A stretch of 64,000 bases of DNA, from the NCBI GenBank assembly GCA_903813345.2, contig CAIIXF020000001.1, positions 8,681,098 through 8,745,097 on the forward strand, written 5' to 3'. Positions 47,381-58,152 of this stretch are shown one piece after another; the first letter of the stretch is position 1, and each line of letters opens with the position of its first letter. The position numbers and the translations under genes were made by a program. The notes beneath the pieces were generated by a model. The model made no database searches. It had not been told where the DNA came from and worked only from the letters and a program-made list of their open reading frames with translations. This DNA comes from Owenia fusiformis (lineage: Eukaryota; Annelida; Polychaeta; Sabellida; Oweniidae).

Positions 47381-47505
47381 ACAGGCACCAGTATCGCCAC
47401 CTTTTAGCAGTCGGATTAGAACGATTTAAAGCCCTTGGTGTATTTTAAAGGGCTTTAGATCGTTCTAATCCGACTGCTAAAAGGTGGCGATACTGGTGCC
47501 TGTGC
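47381..47505. mobile_element. Foldback MITE with about 54-bp arms and 8-bp duplication
   Basis: CAGGCACCAGTATCGCCACC continuing to AAAGCCC is followed, after a 12-bp loop, by its complement with one mismatch. TTGAGTCC flanks both sides (47373-47380, 47506-47513). An 8-bp duplication fits hAT. Confidence 0.8.
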
Positions 47506-47662
47506 TTGAGTCCAAGGGGAAATCCTGGTCTTTTCATCGACAAGATATAGGTCGTATATGCATGGCTTGTGGCCAGTGTGGGAGGTTTCTCTACAGAGAA
47601 GCATCAAAATATAAGAGGCCACACATACAATAGGCAAACTACAAAACAAACCTCAATGGAAT

Positions 47663-48065
47663 TGTAACATGGGCATTTTCACATTAGTTATATTTCTACT
47701 ATTCATATTGACCTATCCCCATCCATGTCATTTTAACAGGTCCCTTCATTACTTTACACCAGTGTTTCAAATATTTAATTCCAATGTTTTCAATTCTTTT
47801 GTATACTTTCTACTTTAGCTTCTTTTGTTTAAACCAGTTTTTTAGCTTTTCATGGTGTGATGGTTTCATACTGTTTTTGTATTCAATATAATAGCATTCA
47901 CTCACATGTAACTGAGTTGGGGTGTTGTCTTTTCACTAGTTAGTGTTGCCTAGAATGTGACTGTTCATACACAGAGTATTTCAAATATATATTTTAGAGA
48001 ACATTATAACTACATCTACTGTTAAATTTGATTGCCACCCACGGGCCTTACACTCGCCCGTTACA
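47663..48065 (+). repeat. 5' LTR, 403 bp
   Basis: TG...CA termini with the inverted hexamer TGTAAC/GTTACA. Identical to the 3' LTR except A versus C in TATTCAATATAA (near 47885). Confidence 0.9.
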
Positions 48066-48066
48066 T

Positions 48067-48083
48067 TGGTACCAGGAGTGGGG
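48067..48083 (+). other. Primer-binding-site-like sequence
   Basis: TGGTACCAGGAGTGGGG begins with TGG (complement of tRNA CCA) two bases after the 5' LTR, where a primer-binding site is expected. I cannot name the tRNA with confidence. Confidence 0.55.
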
Positions 48084-48227
48084 TTGGTGATCGAAAGAGT
48101 GGGGTAGGCAAATAGTTTGTAAGCAAAAGTGGGGTAGGCAATGTTGTAGCAGCAAAGACAGTTGGCTAAGCAAGCTTTGAAAAAAAATTGAAAACATTTA
48201 CATATAAAAGCGGATTACTATTCGACA

Positions 48228-49259
48228 ATGATAACCTGTTGGTTTTGTAAGTCTCCAGGGCATACTAAAAGATGTTGTAAATTCTTCAAGCAAGCGAAGT
48301 ACTTTTGTTCGATGTGCAGCTCAGTGGCGTAGCGTCGTTTACGCAAAGTACGCAAATGCGTCCACTGGAACAATCCAATGTTTATCTGAATATTTGGAAA
48401 TTCTAAATTTCTCAAGTTTTAATAAGCAAAGCCATTGTTAAAAGCTAGATTTCTCCATTCATTCTTAACGATACATTAAATTTTTTTGCTTGAATTTCTA
48501 CAAGACTTATAATGAGTACTTATGAGTAAATTTCAAGTGGAAATGAATGCGTATCGGGTAGACCCCCCCCCATCCCAATTTTGGAATTTTGCGTCCCCTA
48601 GTAAAATTGCCACGCTACGCCACTGCAGCTGTTATGGACACCGTGACCGAGACCACAGTCAGCCAGACAGGTATGTTAGGACTGTTTCCATACACCCTGT
48701 GAATGTGAAATCTGTGTCAATTCAGACAAAAAAGTGCAAAGACACTGATAAACCGAAAAGTCACAACAAATATACCCAAGCAGAAACTGTTGACATGAAT
48801 GAATACAGTTCCAATATGGCCAATTTTAAGCGTATTCAAAGTGAATTGTTTGGTCAGAAGAAAGGAAATGATATCTACAAAGCTCAACTTAAGTCGTGTA
48901 TGAAAACTATTAAATTATTGGAACGGGATGTTGCAGAATACAAAGCTAACAATGATCGGTACTTCTCACAGATTAATGCATCACAACAACGGATTGACGA
49001 TCTACAGTCTCAAAATAATGAATATTCTAAATTGATCAAAGATCTAACCCGCAAACTAGAGGATCAACATCAACAGTTATGTGCGTACCAGGATAAAATC
49101 AAGAATTATATGAAAACAGTGCCAGTGCCCAAAACAGTTAGTACCTTAGGATATATCGAATTTCTTGGAATTGACAAACAATTCAACACAATCCCTTCAG
49201 CACAGTGTAAATCTAGGCCAGATGTACCGCCGCAGCAGAATTTGATCAGCAGATATTAG
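48228..49259 (+). pseudogene. Zinc-knuckle and coiled-coil protein of the LTR element, split by a MITE
   Basis: The ATG at 48228 opens a frame with a zinc knuckle CX2CX4HX4C (CWFCKSPGHTKRCC) within the first dozen codons, then a second cysteine pair FCSMC, and is cut at 48321 by a MITE. The same frame resumes at 48626, right after the MITE, with CYGHRDRDH, which would complete a second CX2CX4HX4H knuckle once the MITE and one duplicate are removed. The remainder is basic then strongly helical: heptad-like segments KRIQSELFGQKKGNDIY, KLLERDVAEYKANNDRY and LIKDLTRKLEDQHQQLC suggest a coiled coil. Stop TAG ends at 49259. The zinc knuckles are N-terminal, the reverse of a retroviral-type Gag, where they lie near the C-terminus. 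I do not recognise the family. The open frame from 48522 starts inside the MITE and is not the original start. Confidence 0.7.
48322..48625. mobile_element. 304-bp CAG...CTG MITE inserted in the LTR element's gene
   Basis: Ends CAGTGGCGTAGCGT and ACGCTACGCCACTG are perfect 14-bp inverted copies; CAGCT flanks both (48317-48321, 48626-48630). Insertion point is between the two halves of the second zinc knuckle. Confidence 0.9.
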
Positions 49260-49690
49260 TGCCAAATAATGTAGAAATCTAAGAAATCACATCTTCCATA
49301 TGATGACACCACACAATCTATATCTGCCATATTACAATGATATGATGCCGACTTTTGATGTGCAATAATTTTGCCCATCTGATAATAATGTGATATATAA
49401 TTGATGCTGATTGCCGTATATTTATACTGGGATACTGATACTGATGCTGATTCATGAAATCAAATTATTGACTTTTAATGAAATCAATGTTTTTTAATTA
49501 TGTCTAACAATTCAGGTTGCAACCATATGTTTTATATTCTAACACATTCTTATACTTTAATTGTGAATGACATGATGTTATTCATTCAAGTGATAAAGTT
49601 TGTTTCTTTGCTGCATTTTTTTTTGTAGGTAAACCTGTTATGATCGTTATATTTGCATTTAATGTTGATAATATCTAAAATCCCAAATGG

Positions 49691-49960
49691 TGTAATATTT
49701 AGCCTAAAATGGTGTATGACCGTCTATATTGATGTATTATAGCCTAAAATGGTGTACAAGATAACTGCCTAAAATGGTGTATAGCTGCCTATAATATGGT
49801 GTATTAATTAACTGCCTAAGTGGTGTATTACTTGCCTATAAATTGGTGTACTACTTTGCCTTTAATGGCGCATATTTAAGCCTTTAATGGTGTATCACAG
49901 CCTACCATGGTGTATTATTTTGTCTTTAATGATGTAGATTATGTAAGCCTATAATGGCGT
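49691..49960 (+). repeat. Degenerate GCCTAAAATGGTGTAT tandem repeat
   Basis: About ten irregularly spaced copies of GCCTAAAATGGTGTAT-like motifs, units 22-40 bp, in the 3' untranslated part of the LTR element's interior. Confidence 0.75.
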
Positions 49961-50303
49961 TGCCAAGGGATACTTGTATAATTTTAACAACTTGCTTATA
50001 TTTCTCAGGTCTTAATTAAGCCTTATTTAACATTTAGGTGTAGCATTGATTCAATTCTAATGTCATTTTAATATCATCGTAAAATGTAATTCAGTCAATT
50101 TTGTTTGATTTTTCAACAATCCACATTCTTTATGGTGTTATTTATACTATATTTTGTACTGGTAGTGGATGTTTAAAAGGGGAGGTTTTAACCATTACTT
50201 AATATTTTATTGTAAACCATTTTGAAAAGTGAAGTTTTATATTTCCATATTTTGTGGCCGAGTAAGGCTTAATGCGGAGCGCATTAGGACGTGTCCGCGT
50301 GGA

Positions 50304-50706
50304 TGTAACATGGGCATTTTCACATTAGTTATATTTCTACTATTCATATTGACCTATCCCCATCCATGTCATTTTAACAGGTCCCTTCATTACTTTACAC
50401 CAGTGTTTCAAATATTTAATTCCAATGTTTTCAATTCTTTTGTATACTTTCTACTTTAGCTTCTTTTGTTTAAACCAGTTTTTTAGCTTTTCATGGTGTG
50501 ATGGTTTCATACTGTTTTTGTATTCCATATAATAGCATTCACTCACATGTAACTGAGTTGGGGTGTTGTCTTTTCACTAGTTAGTGTTGCCTAGAATGTG
50601 ACTGTTCATACACAGAGTATTTCAAATATATATTTTAGAGAACATTATAACTACATCTACTGTTAAATTTGATTGCCACCCACGGGCCTTACACTCGCCC
50701 GTTACA
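50304..50706 (+). repeat. 3' LTR, 403 bp
   Basis: Direct copy of the 5' LTR. An AATGCGGAGCGCATT hairpin (about 50270-50284) lies just upstream of it. Confidence 0.9.
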
Positions 50707-50955
50707 GAATTATGAATCGGACCATGGGCTCTACCACCTGATAGAGCCCATGATCTGACTTTGCATGTGACCCTTTTCTTTCAAATCCAACTGATACATG
50801 TAAGTTATGGAAAAATACTGATTCATATATAAGATATTAGGAAATTTGACTCTTTTCAGATATATAACACAGAAACATTCATGTGGACAATTAGTGCGTT
50901 CAGTTGTGAAGAGATACACTCTTATCCTAGTTGATGTTTATCAAATACAATCACG

Positions 50956-51069
50956 ATGCAGTGGAATCATATAATGGTGATGGCCCTTATAGTAATAGCA
51001 GTGATGACAATAGAAACAGAAGCAGTATATTCTTTCAAAAGATACACTTACAAAAAGAAAGCTAAGTAT
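50956..51069 (+). CDS. Secreted protein exon 1 (signal peptide)
   Basis: ATG at 50956, 38 codons, donor TAT|GTAAGT. Encodes the hydrophobic signal segment and a short basic stretch rich in Lys and Tyr. Confidence 0.75.
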
Positions 51070-51887
51070 GTAAGTAAAAATGTTATTTCTTATTTGTCTG
51101 AAATATAGTGATTCAAAGTCATATGTCCATCAATCAGTCAGTCAGTCTGACTGCTTTTAAAAAGCTCAAATACCACTACATGTACTTTTACGTTCAGTCA
51201 GAAATCTGTGTTTTAAATCATTTTCTTAGACCAAATATTATGACCTTGTTGTTAAATAAAGTGTTCCTAATATAAGATTGACTCATTTCATTTGGAAGCA
51301 GAATTTGTATGTCACCATCATGGTCTCAAACTTGTTATTGATGGTGGTTAGCATCTGGGCGTTCAGCCTCTGAAACAAGCCCTGATATATTTGGTATATC
51401 CTTGTACAATTTGAAACGAGAAATATGTGTGCATAATACATGTATGTATGTACATTTCTTTATTAATTTGCAGACTAAGAAATTCAAGGCAGCCCAGAGC
51501 CGGTGTGAAGCATCGGGACAGTGCAATGGTTTAGAGGGACTACAAAGCACAATCTGTCTACGGAGATGTATGTCAGAAGATTGCTATCAGGAACTATATG
51601 GTCATGATGAGGTAAGAACCAATGTAATATGTGTCAAACATATTTACAGGCCATTCAGCTATTTTTGGAAAAATTTGAACATGAACTTTTTCGTTTGAAG
51701 TTTTTGTAATGAACACTTGTTCATATAATTATAATATATGAGTAGGCAATATGTATGGGTATATCATTTGTGATATTCAAAGGTGACAAATATTCATCAG
51801 TTCTTACATATTATTTTTTAGCTTGAAGAAGGAGAAATAGACGTGCGTTACAATTCATTTAAAGGTTGTGTTATCGAGGGAAAATAA
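50956..51887 (+). CDS. Small secreted cysteine-rich protein (3 exons, 105 aa)
   Basis: Exons 50956-51069, 51474-51611, 51822-51887, all in phase 0, with GTAAGT/GTAAGA donors and TTTGCAG/TTTTTTAG acceptors. The product opens with a signal-peptide-like MQWNHIMVMALIVIAVMTIE then TEAVYSFKRYTYKKKAK. The mature part has six to seven cysteines: RCEASGQC, ICLRRCMSEDCYQELYGHDE, and a final LEEGEIDVRYNSFKGC. CYxELYG-D-LEEGEID recalls small conserved secretory-pathway proteins found from plants to animals, but I cannot name the family and offer no function. The gene begins about 250 bp after the LTR element, so the 3' LTR could influence its promoter. A 3' UTR intron is possible (CAG at about 53540). 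Confidence 0.75.
51474..51611 (+). CDS. Secreted protein exon 2 (cysteine core)
   Basis: Acceptor TAATTTGCAG, donor GAG|GTAAGA. Encodes 46 residues with most cysteines, including CLRRCMSEDCYQELYG. Confidence 0.8.
51822..51887 (+). CDS. Secreted protein exon 3
   Basis: Acceptor TATTTTTTAG, stop TAA at 51885-51887. Encodes LEEGEIDVRYNSFKGCVIEG and a final Lys. Confidence 0.75.
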   Translation, partial: LEEGEIDVRYNSFKGCVIEGK

Positions 51888-52189
51888 AGCAACAGAATAC
51901 ATCATCAGTGTCAAGGTCCAACATGTAAGTTGTAGCCCTTATATTATGTGCCCTACTGCACTGGCATAGTCAGTTAATACCCTGAGGCGTATTACTTTAT
52001 AGTAAATAATAATTACGATGATATATTGTTACAGCGTTAACAATTTCAGTGGGCACTATAGGTGGTCAGCTTTGGTGTTTGTAACATTTGTTACACTTTT
52101 GTAACTGAATCTTTTCACAGAAAAGAAGTAAATTGCACCAACAAAATTAAAAGCTGACCCTTTCATTTTAGTTGTTATCCTTCATCTTT

Positions 52190-52760
52190 CAAGGTCAATA
52201 TCTATCTCCTTTGTTAATATAATATTTGATAACTCAAACACCAGTAGTCTGATTTGGTTCAAATTTTATATGCTTCTGCATAAGGACACACGATATCTGA
52301 TAAAGAAAGAATTTTCAAGATGGCTGCTAAATTCAGAATGGCCACCATTTTTGGAAAGTAATGTGATTTTTGGATAACTTAACTACAGGTTATCAGAATT
52401 GGTCCAAACTTTACAGGGTGGTGTCTTATGGCAATATTCTTTCCAATATGGCTGCTCAATTTGAAATGGCTGCCATTTTTTGTAGAAAAAAACAACATAA
52501 TCTTTGATTTCTTAAATACTGGTTGACAGATTTGGCTCAAATTTTATATGCTATATGTCCAAAATGTAGGGTTATAGGACCTCTGTTGAAATAAATGGCC
52601 ATCATTTTTCAGAAACACATGTAATTTTGATACATCACATATCAGTTATTGGATTTTGTCCAAATTTTAGAGGCTTTTATCCTATGTAAATAGGTCGTTG
52701 CTTGCAGAGAAGGAATTTCCAATATGGCAGTTAAATTGAAATGGACATTTTGAAGTTTAA
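52190..52760. mobile_element. Divergent relative of the GGCCGCCATTTT-type repeat
   Basis: Alternating blocks GATTTGGTTCAAATTTTATA and ATGGCTGCCATTTTT recur three to four times, the same architecture as the 21431, 30601 and 33122 repeats, but the terminal inverted repeats are not found. Confidence 0.5.
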
Positions 52761-55581
52761 TTTATTTAATGGATTTGCTTGGAATTTTTAGGTTGATGTC
52801 TTATTTAGGGCCTCTACTTGAGAGGGAGTTTCTAATATGGTGTAATGTCATGTCATGTCATGGGTGTAGATTTTGCCAAATGGAGACAATACTATACTAT
52901 CTGGTTATTTGTAACATGAAATGTTCAAAATGTTACTCTGTGGAATTCTAGATATTATTGTAAATGATTCTACACACTATTTTTTCAAATTATCATTACT
53001 TTGAAAATGCTTCTCTTGAAATCACAGTCCATCTTTGTGTCCATTCTTCCATATCACGCCCGGTGATCGTGAAAATGGGACGGAGGGGGAGCAGTCAATT
53101 TCTGCTAGAAAATTCAACAAATCTGGAAGATTTATCTTTTCAAGAAAAAGTTAAATTTTGAATTGCTGAATGGATAGACGCATGGTATGGTAAAATATGT
53201 TAGATCTTCTGAGATTTTTCTGAATCGATACACTTCTAAGACATGAGATCTATTAAAAAAGGTGCAAGGCCACCAATGTGCACAAGTCAATGTTTTTGTT
53301 CATAAATTAAGCAACAATAGTCTACACGACCTGTAATAAATACTTGTAAGTGATGTTATCATAACATATGTTGTATAAAAAATAACCGAAAATAATTAAA
53401 ATGGGACGGAGTGAGGGAGGGGATCGAGGGGAAAATATGTCACGATCACCAGGCATGCATATAATACGTTCATTTATGTGTCCTTTTTGTTCATCTGTCT
53501 CAGTGTTGACAAAAATTCTGAACTATTTGTTTTCTTTCAGTTCTTAGAGAAGAAAATCAAAATGGATGATCAACCAGGTTAGATTAGGTGATATTAAGTG
53601 GAGGAGAAAAGCAACCAATGATGGTTCCTCATTTCTCAAAGGCCATGAGAAGAGGCACCACCTCAACAATGTCCTAACATTCATCTGTAACACTACCCTG
53701 AGTTCACCAGCTAATTCAGTACATTCTGAGTCGGACAGATCATTTCACAGTTGGGTGTTCAACCAGTCAGAGTTCAACCAGTCAGAGAACACTGCAGAGC
53801 CATGTTTACATGTTTATATGGATCAAGAAGCTTTGAAAGAAGGCAAGATTGGATTGGCTAGGTCAAAAATCAGTCACTCTTGTAATGAGTTAGTCTTGCT
53901 TCAAGACCCTGCCCCCCCCCATCACCCTAAACAACATTTGTTGAAGTAAATAAGGGTGGGGGGTTGGGGAACTTGAAGCAAGACTAGTAAGTAATTTTTG
54001 AATTGATGGGTTTTGGGTTGATTGGTTTTGAACAAATGAGATTCAGACCATTAGAATTTGAACCAATGGGATTGCCCTGTTGTCAATCCATAATAATCTA
54101 GATAGTAAGAATAGCATAAGAGATAGTAATGGCACTCAAAACTGGGCACATCCAATAATCAATATTGGCAGATTTTAAAAATTGGGACAGGTTTGTGAAA
54201 CGCTCTTATCCTTTATACATGTTATATCATGTCCAAAATGTATTGGAATTGAGTTCCTGACAAAAAAATTCATATATTTTATTTTATAAAATATAATATT
54301 TATTATACAACTATTACATCATAATTTTCTACCACTACATTGTAATTGTATAATCACTACATTGTAATTTTACTATCACTACATTGTAATTGTATTTGAA
54401 CACGTGGAACAGTTGACAGGATCATATTTGTCATATGAGAAAGGTGATACTTTACCTTGAAGTACATATTGGAATAAATAAAGGTCTTTAATAAACAAAC
54501 AATACAATTTAAAATGATGAAGGTAATAAAAGAGAATGAGACTGATTAATGGACTAATTTAATATTTACAACTTTATATACAATGTGTAAGGTATATAGT
54601 AATATAATAAAAGTATATGTTTTATTTACATAATGCTTTTTGTGTGTATGTGAAACTTACTAAAAAGATTCATACCATATATCATATATTTTGACAATAG
54701 AATCCTGTTAGAAGAGCTCACCATTGTTTCAGCACTTCAATTCAACAAGACTATTGCAATGGCCACATAAATTACATCCCATTGTCTCCTGAAGGAGAAC
54801 CTTGTTGAATCCAAGTTGGGCATTACCTGATATAGTAAACATATTGCAGCCTTTTTTCATACTCAATTACCATACAACTTATGTTGGATTTTGGCTTGAT
54901 CAAATATACATAAACAATTCTCGTTTCCATGGTAAAGCTCTTCAATGGGGGTAAAATGATGTGCTTCCTTATAAAGGTCAATGAATAATAATGCATTCAA
55001 TAGGAATGATGGTAAATCTGGCAACATTTTTTCATCTTGAAGTTCCATGTTCCTGAAACAGTTATAATGACGTTCACATCAATGTCACAGCTGAGATTTT
55101 AGTCTACCTTTCGCAAGGAATATGAAAGAATGTGCCTTATGGTATTATGTGCTTTGTGATGTGACAAATCAATAAATGTAATAATAAAATGTTGGCAAGT
55201 TCAAATTACATACAGATAAGGTATATACTTAAGTATGTATGTATAGTGTCAAGTGCCACATAGCTTCAATTATTATATACCTCAAATGTATTCTAGATGC
55301 TCATTGGCTTATTCATGGTCACATGACATTGAATAGATGAACTAATTCCCTGGAAAGTCCTAAATCCCTGCTTTCAGGGAAGATGAATTGTACTAATCAC
55401 AAGTTAGGTCATGTGACCAGTCAATAGTACATTTTATCTTCCCCCAAATCTGAGATTATAGGAGTTGAAAGGCAAAATGCCTTTAAATGCCAATAAGAAC
55501 CTGTGAACATTTGATATTGAAATTAAAAGACTTCTCATTTTGTTTTTGTTTACAGAGTACTTATCAGGTATATAATAAAAC

Positions 55582-55701
55582 AAATAGTGACTGCCACATT
55601 TTCGGGAAATAGTGCCTGCAGCCTCGGGAACATGTCAGTGGACAGGATATTCCCTTGAGGAAAATATTTTGCACTATTTCCCTCAATGGCAGTCACTATT
55701 T
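55582..55701. repeat. 120-bp foldback
   Basis: AAATAGTGACTGCCA and GGGAAATAGTGC at the left, with complementary GCACTATTTCCC and TGGCAGTCACTATTT at the right, giving about 33-bp arms with a few mismatches. No target duplication was found. Confidence 0.7.
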
Positions 55702-56423
55702 GTACACTTAAGTATTGTGCATATTTGTCACCCACCACGTCACATTAAAATGTTATACATTCTAAGTGACACATACACATGTAGGTGGATATTTTTGTCA
55801 GGACTGTCTTTTAGAAGAAGAAACTAAAACAAATATGCATTATGATTTCCATACAGAACAGTCCTAGAAGGGTAAACCAGAACCCTTTCTGTGAACATTA
55901 TACATATAATGATAACCCTGAATAATCTATTGCACCATTGGCCAATATGGTCAATTATCCCATGATTGTCAATATTACTGGAATATACTGTTACGCAACA
56001 GTTGATATTTCAGTGATATTGGTAATTACAATGCATATGCATGTCATTTCAAAAAATATCGCAGCCATATACATGTGGTGATATCAATCAAAACAATATT
56101 TTTACAAAGAAACATAGGAAACTGTATTAGTTAATCCAATGTTACATGATTTTTTCATGATTCTTCATTTATTGCAATTAATATCAATTCATTTGTTCTA
56201 CTCACTTGGACTGATATTGATATCATCTCCTTGATAAAAATTATATTTATAAAATCATACAATACATGTGTTAAAATGGGAAACCATTTTTTATCTCAAC
56301 TAAAATTACATTTGGTCATGATGCACCCGAGGCCAGCTTTAGCCAAGGAGGGGGGGGGGGACACTTTTCAAAAAAATCCAGGAGAGGGTTCAATCCATCC
56401 AGTTAATAACCCGATCATACATA

Positions 56424-56588
56424 CAGTAAAACCTGTGTGTATTAAACATTTTTTGCTGAGAAAATGTTCAGTGTTGGTAGGTGTTCACTACAGATTGGGT
56501 AATCTATACAGAAGTCAGTGTGGTGTGGAGGAAGGGGGTCCAATAGAGACTCTCTAGAGAGAGGTGTTCACTAAGACAGGTTTTACTG
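56424..56588. mobile_element. Mariner-like MITE, second copy
   Basis: Inverted ends CAGTAAAACCTGT and ACAGGTTTTACTG, TA on both sides (56422-56423, 56589-56590). GTGTTCACTA / TAGTGAACAC-type subterminal motifs match the copy at 43992. Confidence 0.85.
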
Positions 56589-58152
56589 TATATACAACTT
56601 TGTACAGTACGTGTTAATATGGTTAAAATGATCCCGCTCTGATTTTGCATTTCGATAAACTGCCTCTTAAACTTAATTAGAGAGTTTTCTACCTGAACAT
56701 TGCCAACAAAATAAATAATAATAAAAATGTTTTCATTTCAACTATTACAAGTGTAACTTTAACACAATCCTTTATATTTGTAAATGTAGCTGCCTATGGC
56801 TCTTAACATCTTATAAAATAGTAGATCAGGGAACATATCAATATACTGATTGACCCTCCCTCCTCCATCAGAACTTTAGAAGTGACAATAAACTGATTTG
56901 CACCACATTAAATTATGGTATGTAATATTACAGATCCTATATAAATCGATATATTGATACATTCTCTTAGTATAGAAATATGTGACCTAACATCTCACTG
57001 GTATATATTTTCAAATGATGATATGATATGTGAAAGAGGTAGTTGTGTTAAATATGTTCATGTACTGAAGTGTAGTGCAAATATACAAGCATAAACTTAC
57101 ATAGTAAGTTTTGTGGTATAAGGAAAGCCGCCAAAAGATCAATGTCATCAGTTTGGGGTGGAGGTAGGGGTTGGAAAGGTTTCTATCTGACAAAAATATT
57201 AATGTTGGAATACTGACAGGCCATCAGCCTCAGTTTCTAATTTTAACCCATTCAAATGGCTTTAATTTGATGTATGAATAAAAAATTTCTCATTAATAAA
57301 ACAGCACCGTCCTAGAAGTGTAAATAAACTAGTAGTAAAACTACATATCAATTTTATATAAGATATTTTAGACTGTATAGCACAATTAAATATTGAGTTA
57401 AATATGATATACTATTGTCTACTGAAGAGTTACATCTTTGATATTGAAATATAGATGGCTCTCACTTCAAATAATTTTTTCTTTTTACAGATATACTTCT
57501 ATATGAGTTGTATTATTTTGTAAAATCAATGGTTTTAAAATAACAACAATTAAAACCCAAGGGAAAATATAGGGATCAAATCATAACTCTGCAATGTTGA
57601 TTTTGATGCCAATTTTGTGATGATGTCACACGACAAAAAAAGCACTTTAAGTGAGAGCTATCTATCAGCAATGCAGTTGTATAAAAGCATGAAGTTAATT
57701 ACCAAAACACATAAATAGACCATCTTAAAAAGATTTCCAAAAAATTACACATAAACTGTGTGCATGGTCATTGGTCAATCATGTTATGATGTATAATTTA
57801 AATATTAATTTCTGATAATTGACATCTACAATAATCATAACAGGTATTACCAAAATGTATAATGTATAACAAACTAAAACTGCCAAAACAAATAATTGAT
57901 GGCAAGTGCTTAAAATAAGTTAAAATATTGAATGGAAATTTTGAGCAACATCATTTTATAACACAATTTCCAAATGTGTAAAAGGTGATTGATAAAAGAA
58001 TACAATTACAAAACTGTATATTCTTCATGATGGTATTGTCTGAAGACATGGAGGATAATGGATAATTTGAAACCTGCAATTGACCTGATCTGGCGCTTTG
58101 CTTAAAAAATAAAGAAAAATGAAAAACTGAATCTAATGACTGTTCTGAATTC

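Larger units (their letters stand above)
45045..47662. other. G6PC3 3' flank and MITEs
   Basis: No gene. An AATAAA-like sequence near 45291 could serve as the G6PC3 polyadenylation signal. The interval otherwise holds the 633-bp element at 45533, a palindromic MITE at 46932 and a foldback at 47381, plus a C tract near 46408. Confidence 0.65.
47663..50706 (+). mobile_element. Young non-autonomous LTR retrotransposon (no pol)
   Basis: Two 403-bp direct repeats starting TGTAACATGGGC and ending GCCCGTTACA bound a 2.2 kb interior. GAAT flanks both ends (47659-47662, 50707-50710), a 4-bp target duplication. A primer-binding-site-like TGGTACCAGGAGTGGGG starts two bases after the 5' LTR. The LTRs differ at one base that I can see, so insertion is recent. 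The interior has a single protein frame with zinc knuckles and a coiled coil, interrupted by a MITE, and no protease, reverse transcriptase or integrase motif in any frame. No good polypurine tract lies directly before the 3' LTR; AAAAGGGGAGG occurs about 120 bp earlier. It must rely on enzymes of another element. Confidence 0.85.
51888..58152. other. Intergenic region between the secreted-protein gene and HS3ST
   Basis: No conserved coding exon. Contains a divergent ATCCCATCGAAC-family-like copy (52190-52760), a pair of GGTGATCGTGA inverted motifs (53064 and 53440), a foldback (55582-55701) and a mariner MITE (56424-56588). The open frame at 53566-53949 follows a plausible acceptor (TTCTTTCAG) but reads as low-quality coding, more likely 3' UTR. 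AATAAATAAAGG near 54473 is a possible polyadenylation signal. Confidence 0.6.

Noticed and set aside
48522-48625. ATG at 48522 as the start of the zinc-knuckle protein
   Set aside because: This start and the first 34 codons lie within the inserted MITE; the natural start is at 48228 before the insertion.
53059-53452. Possible inverted-repeat element around GGTGATCGTGA motifs
   Set aside because: Only about 14 bp pair and no target duplication was found, so element boundaries cannot be supported.
53566-53949. 127-codon frame after a plausible splice acceptor
   Set aside because: The peptide has no recognisable domain, includes a C-tract-encoded segment, and lies where a 3' UTR of the secreted-protein gene could be.
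55278-55460. GGTCACATGAC inverted pair as a MITE
   Set aside because: The paired segment is short and imperfect, with no duplication; chance or a decayed repeat cannot be separated.
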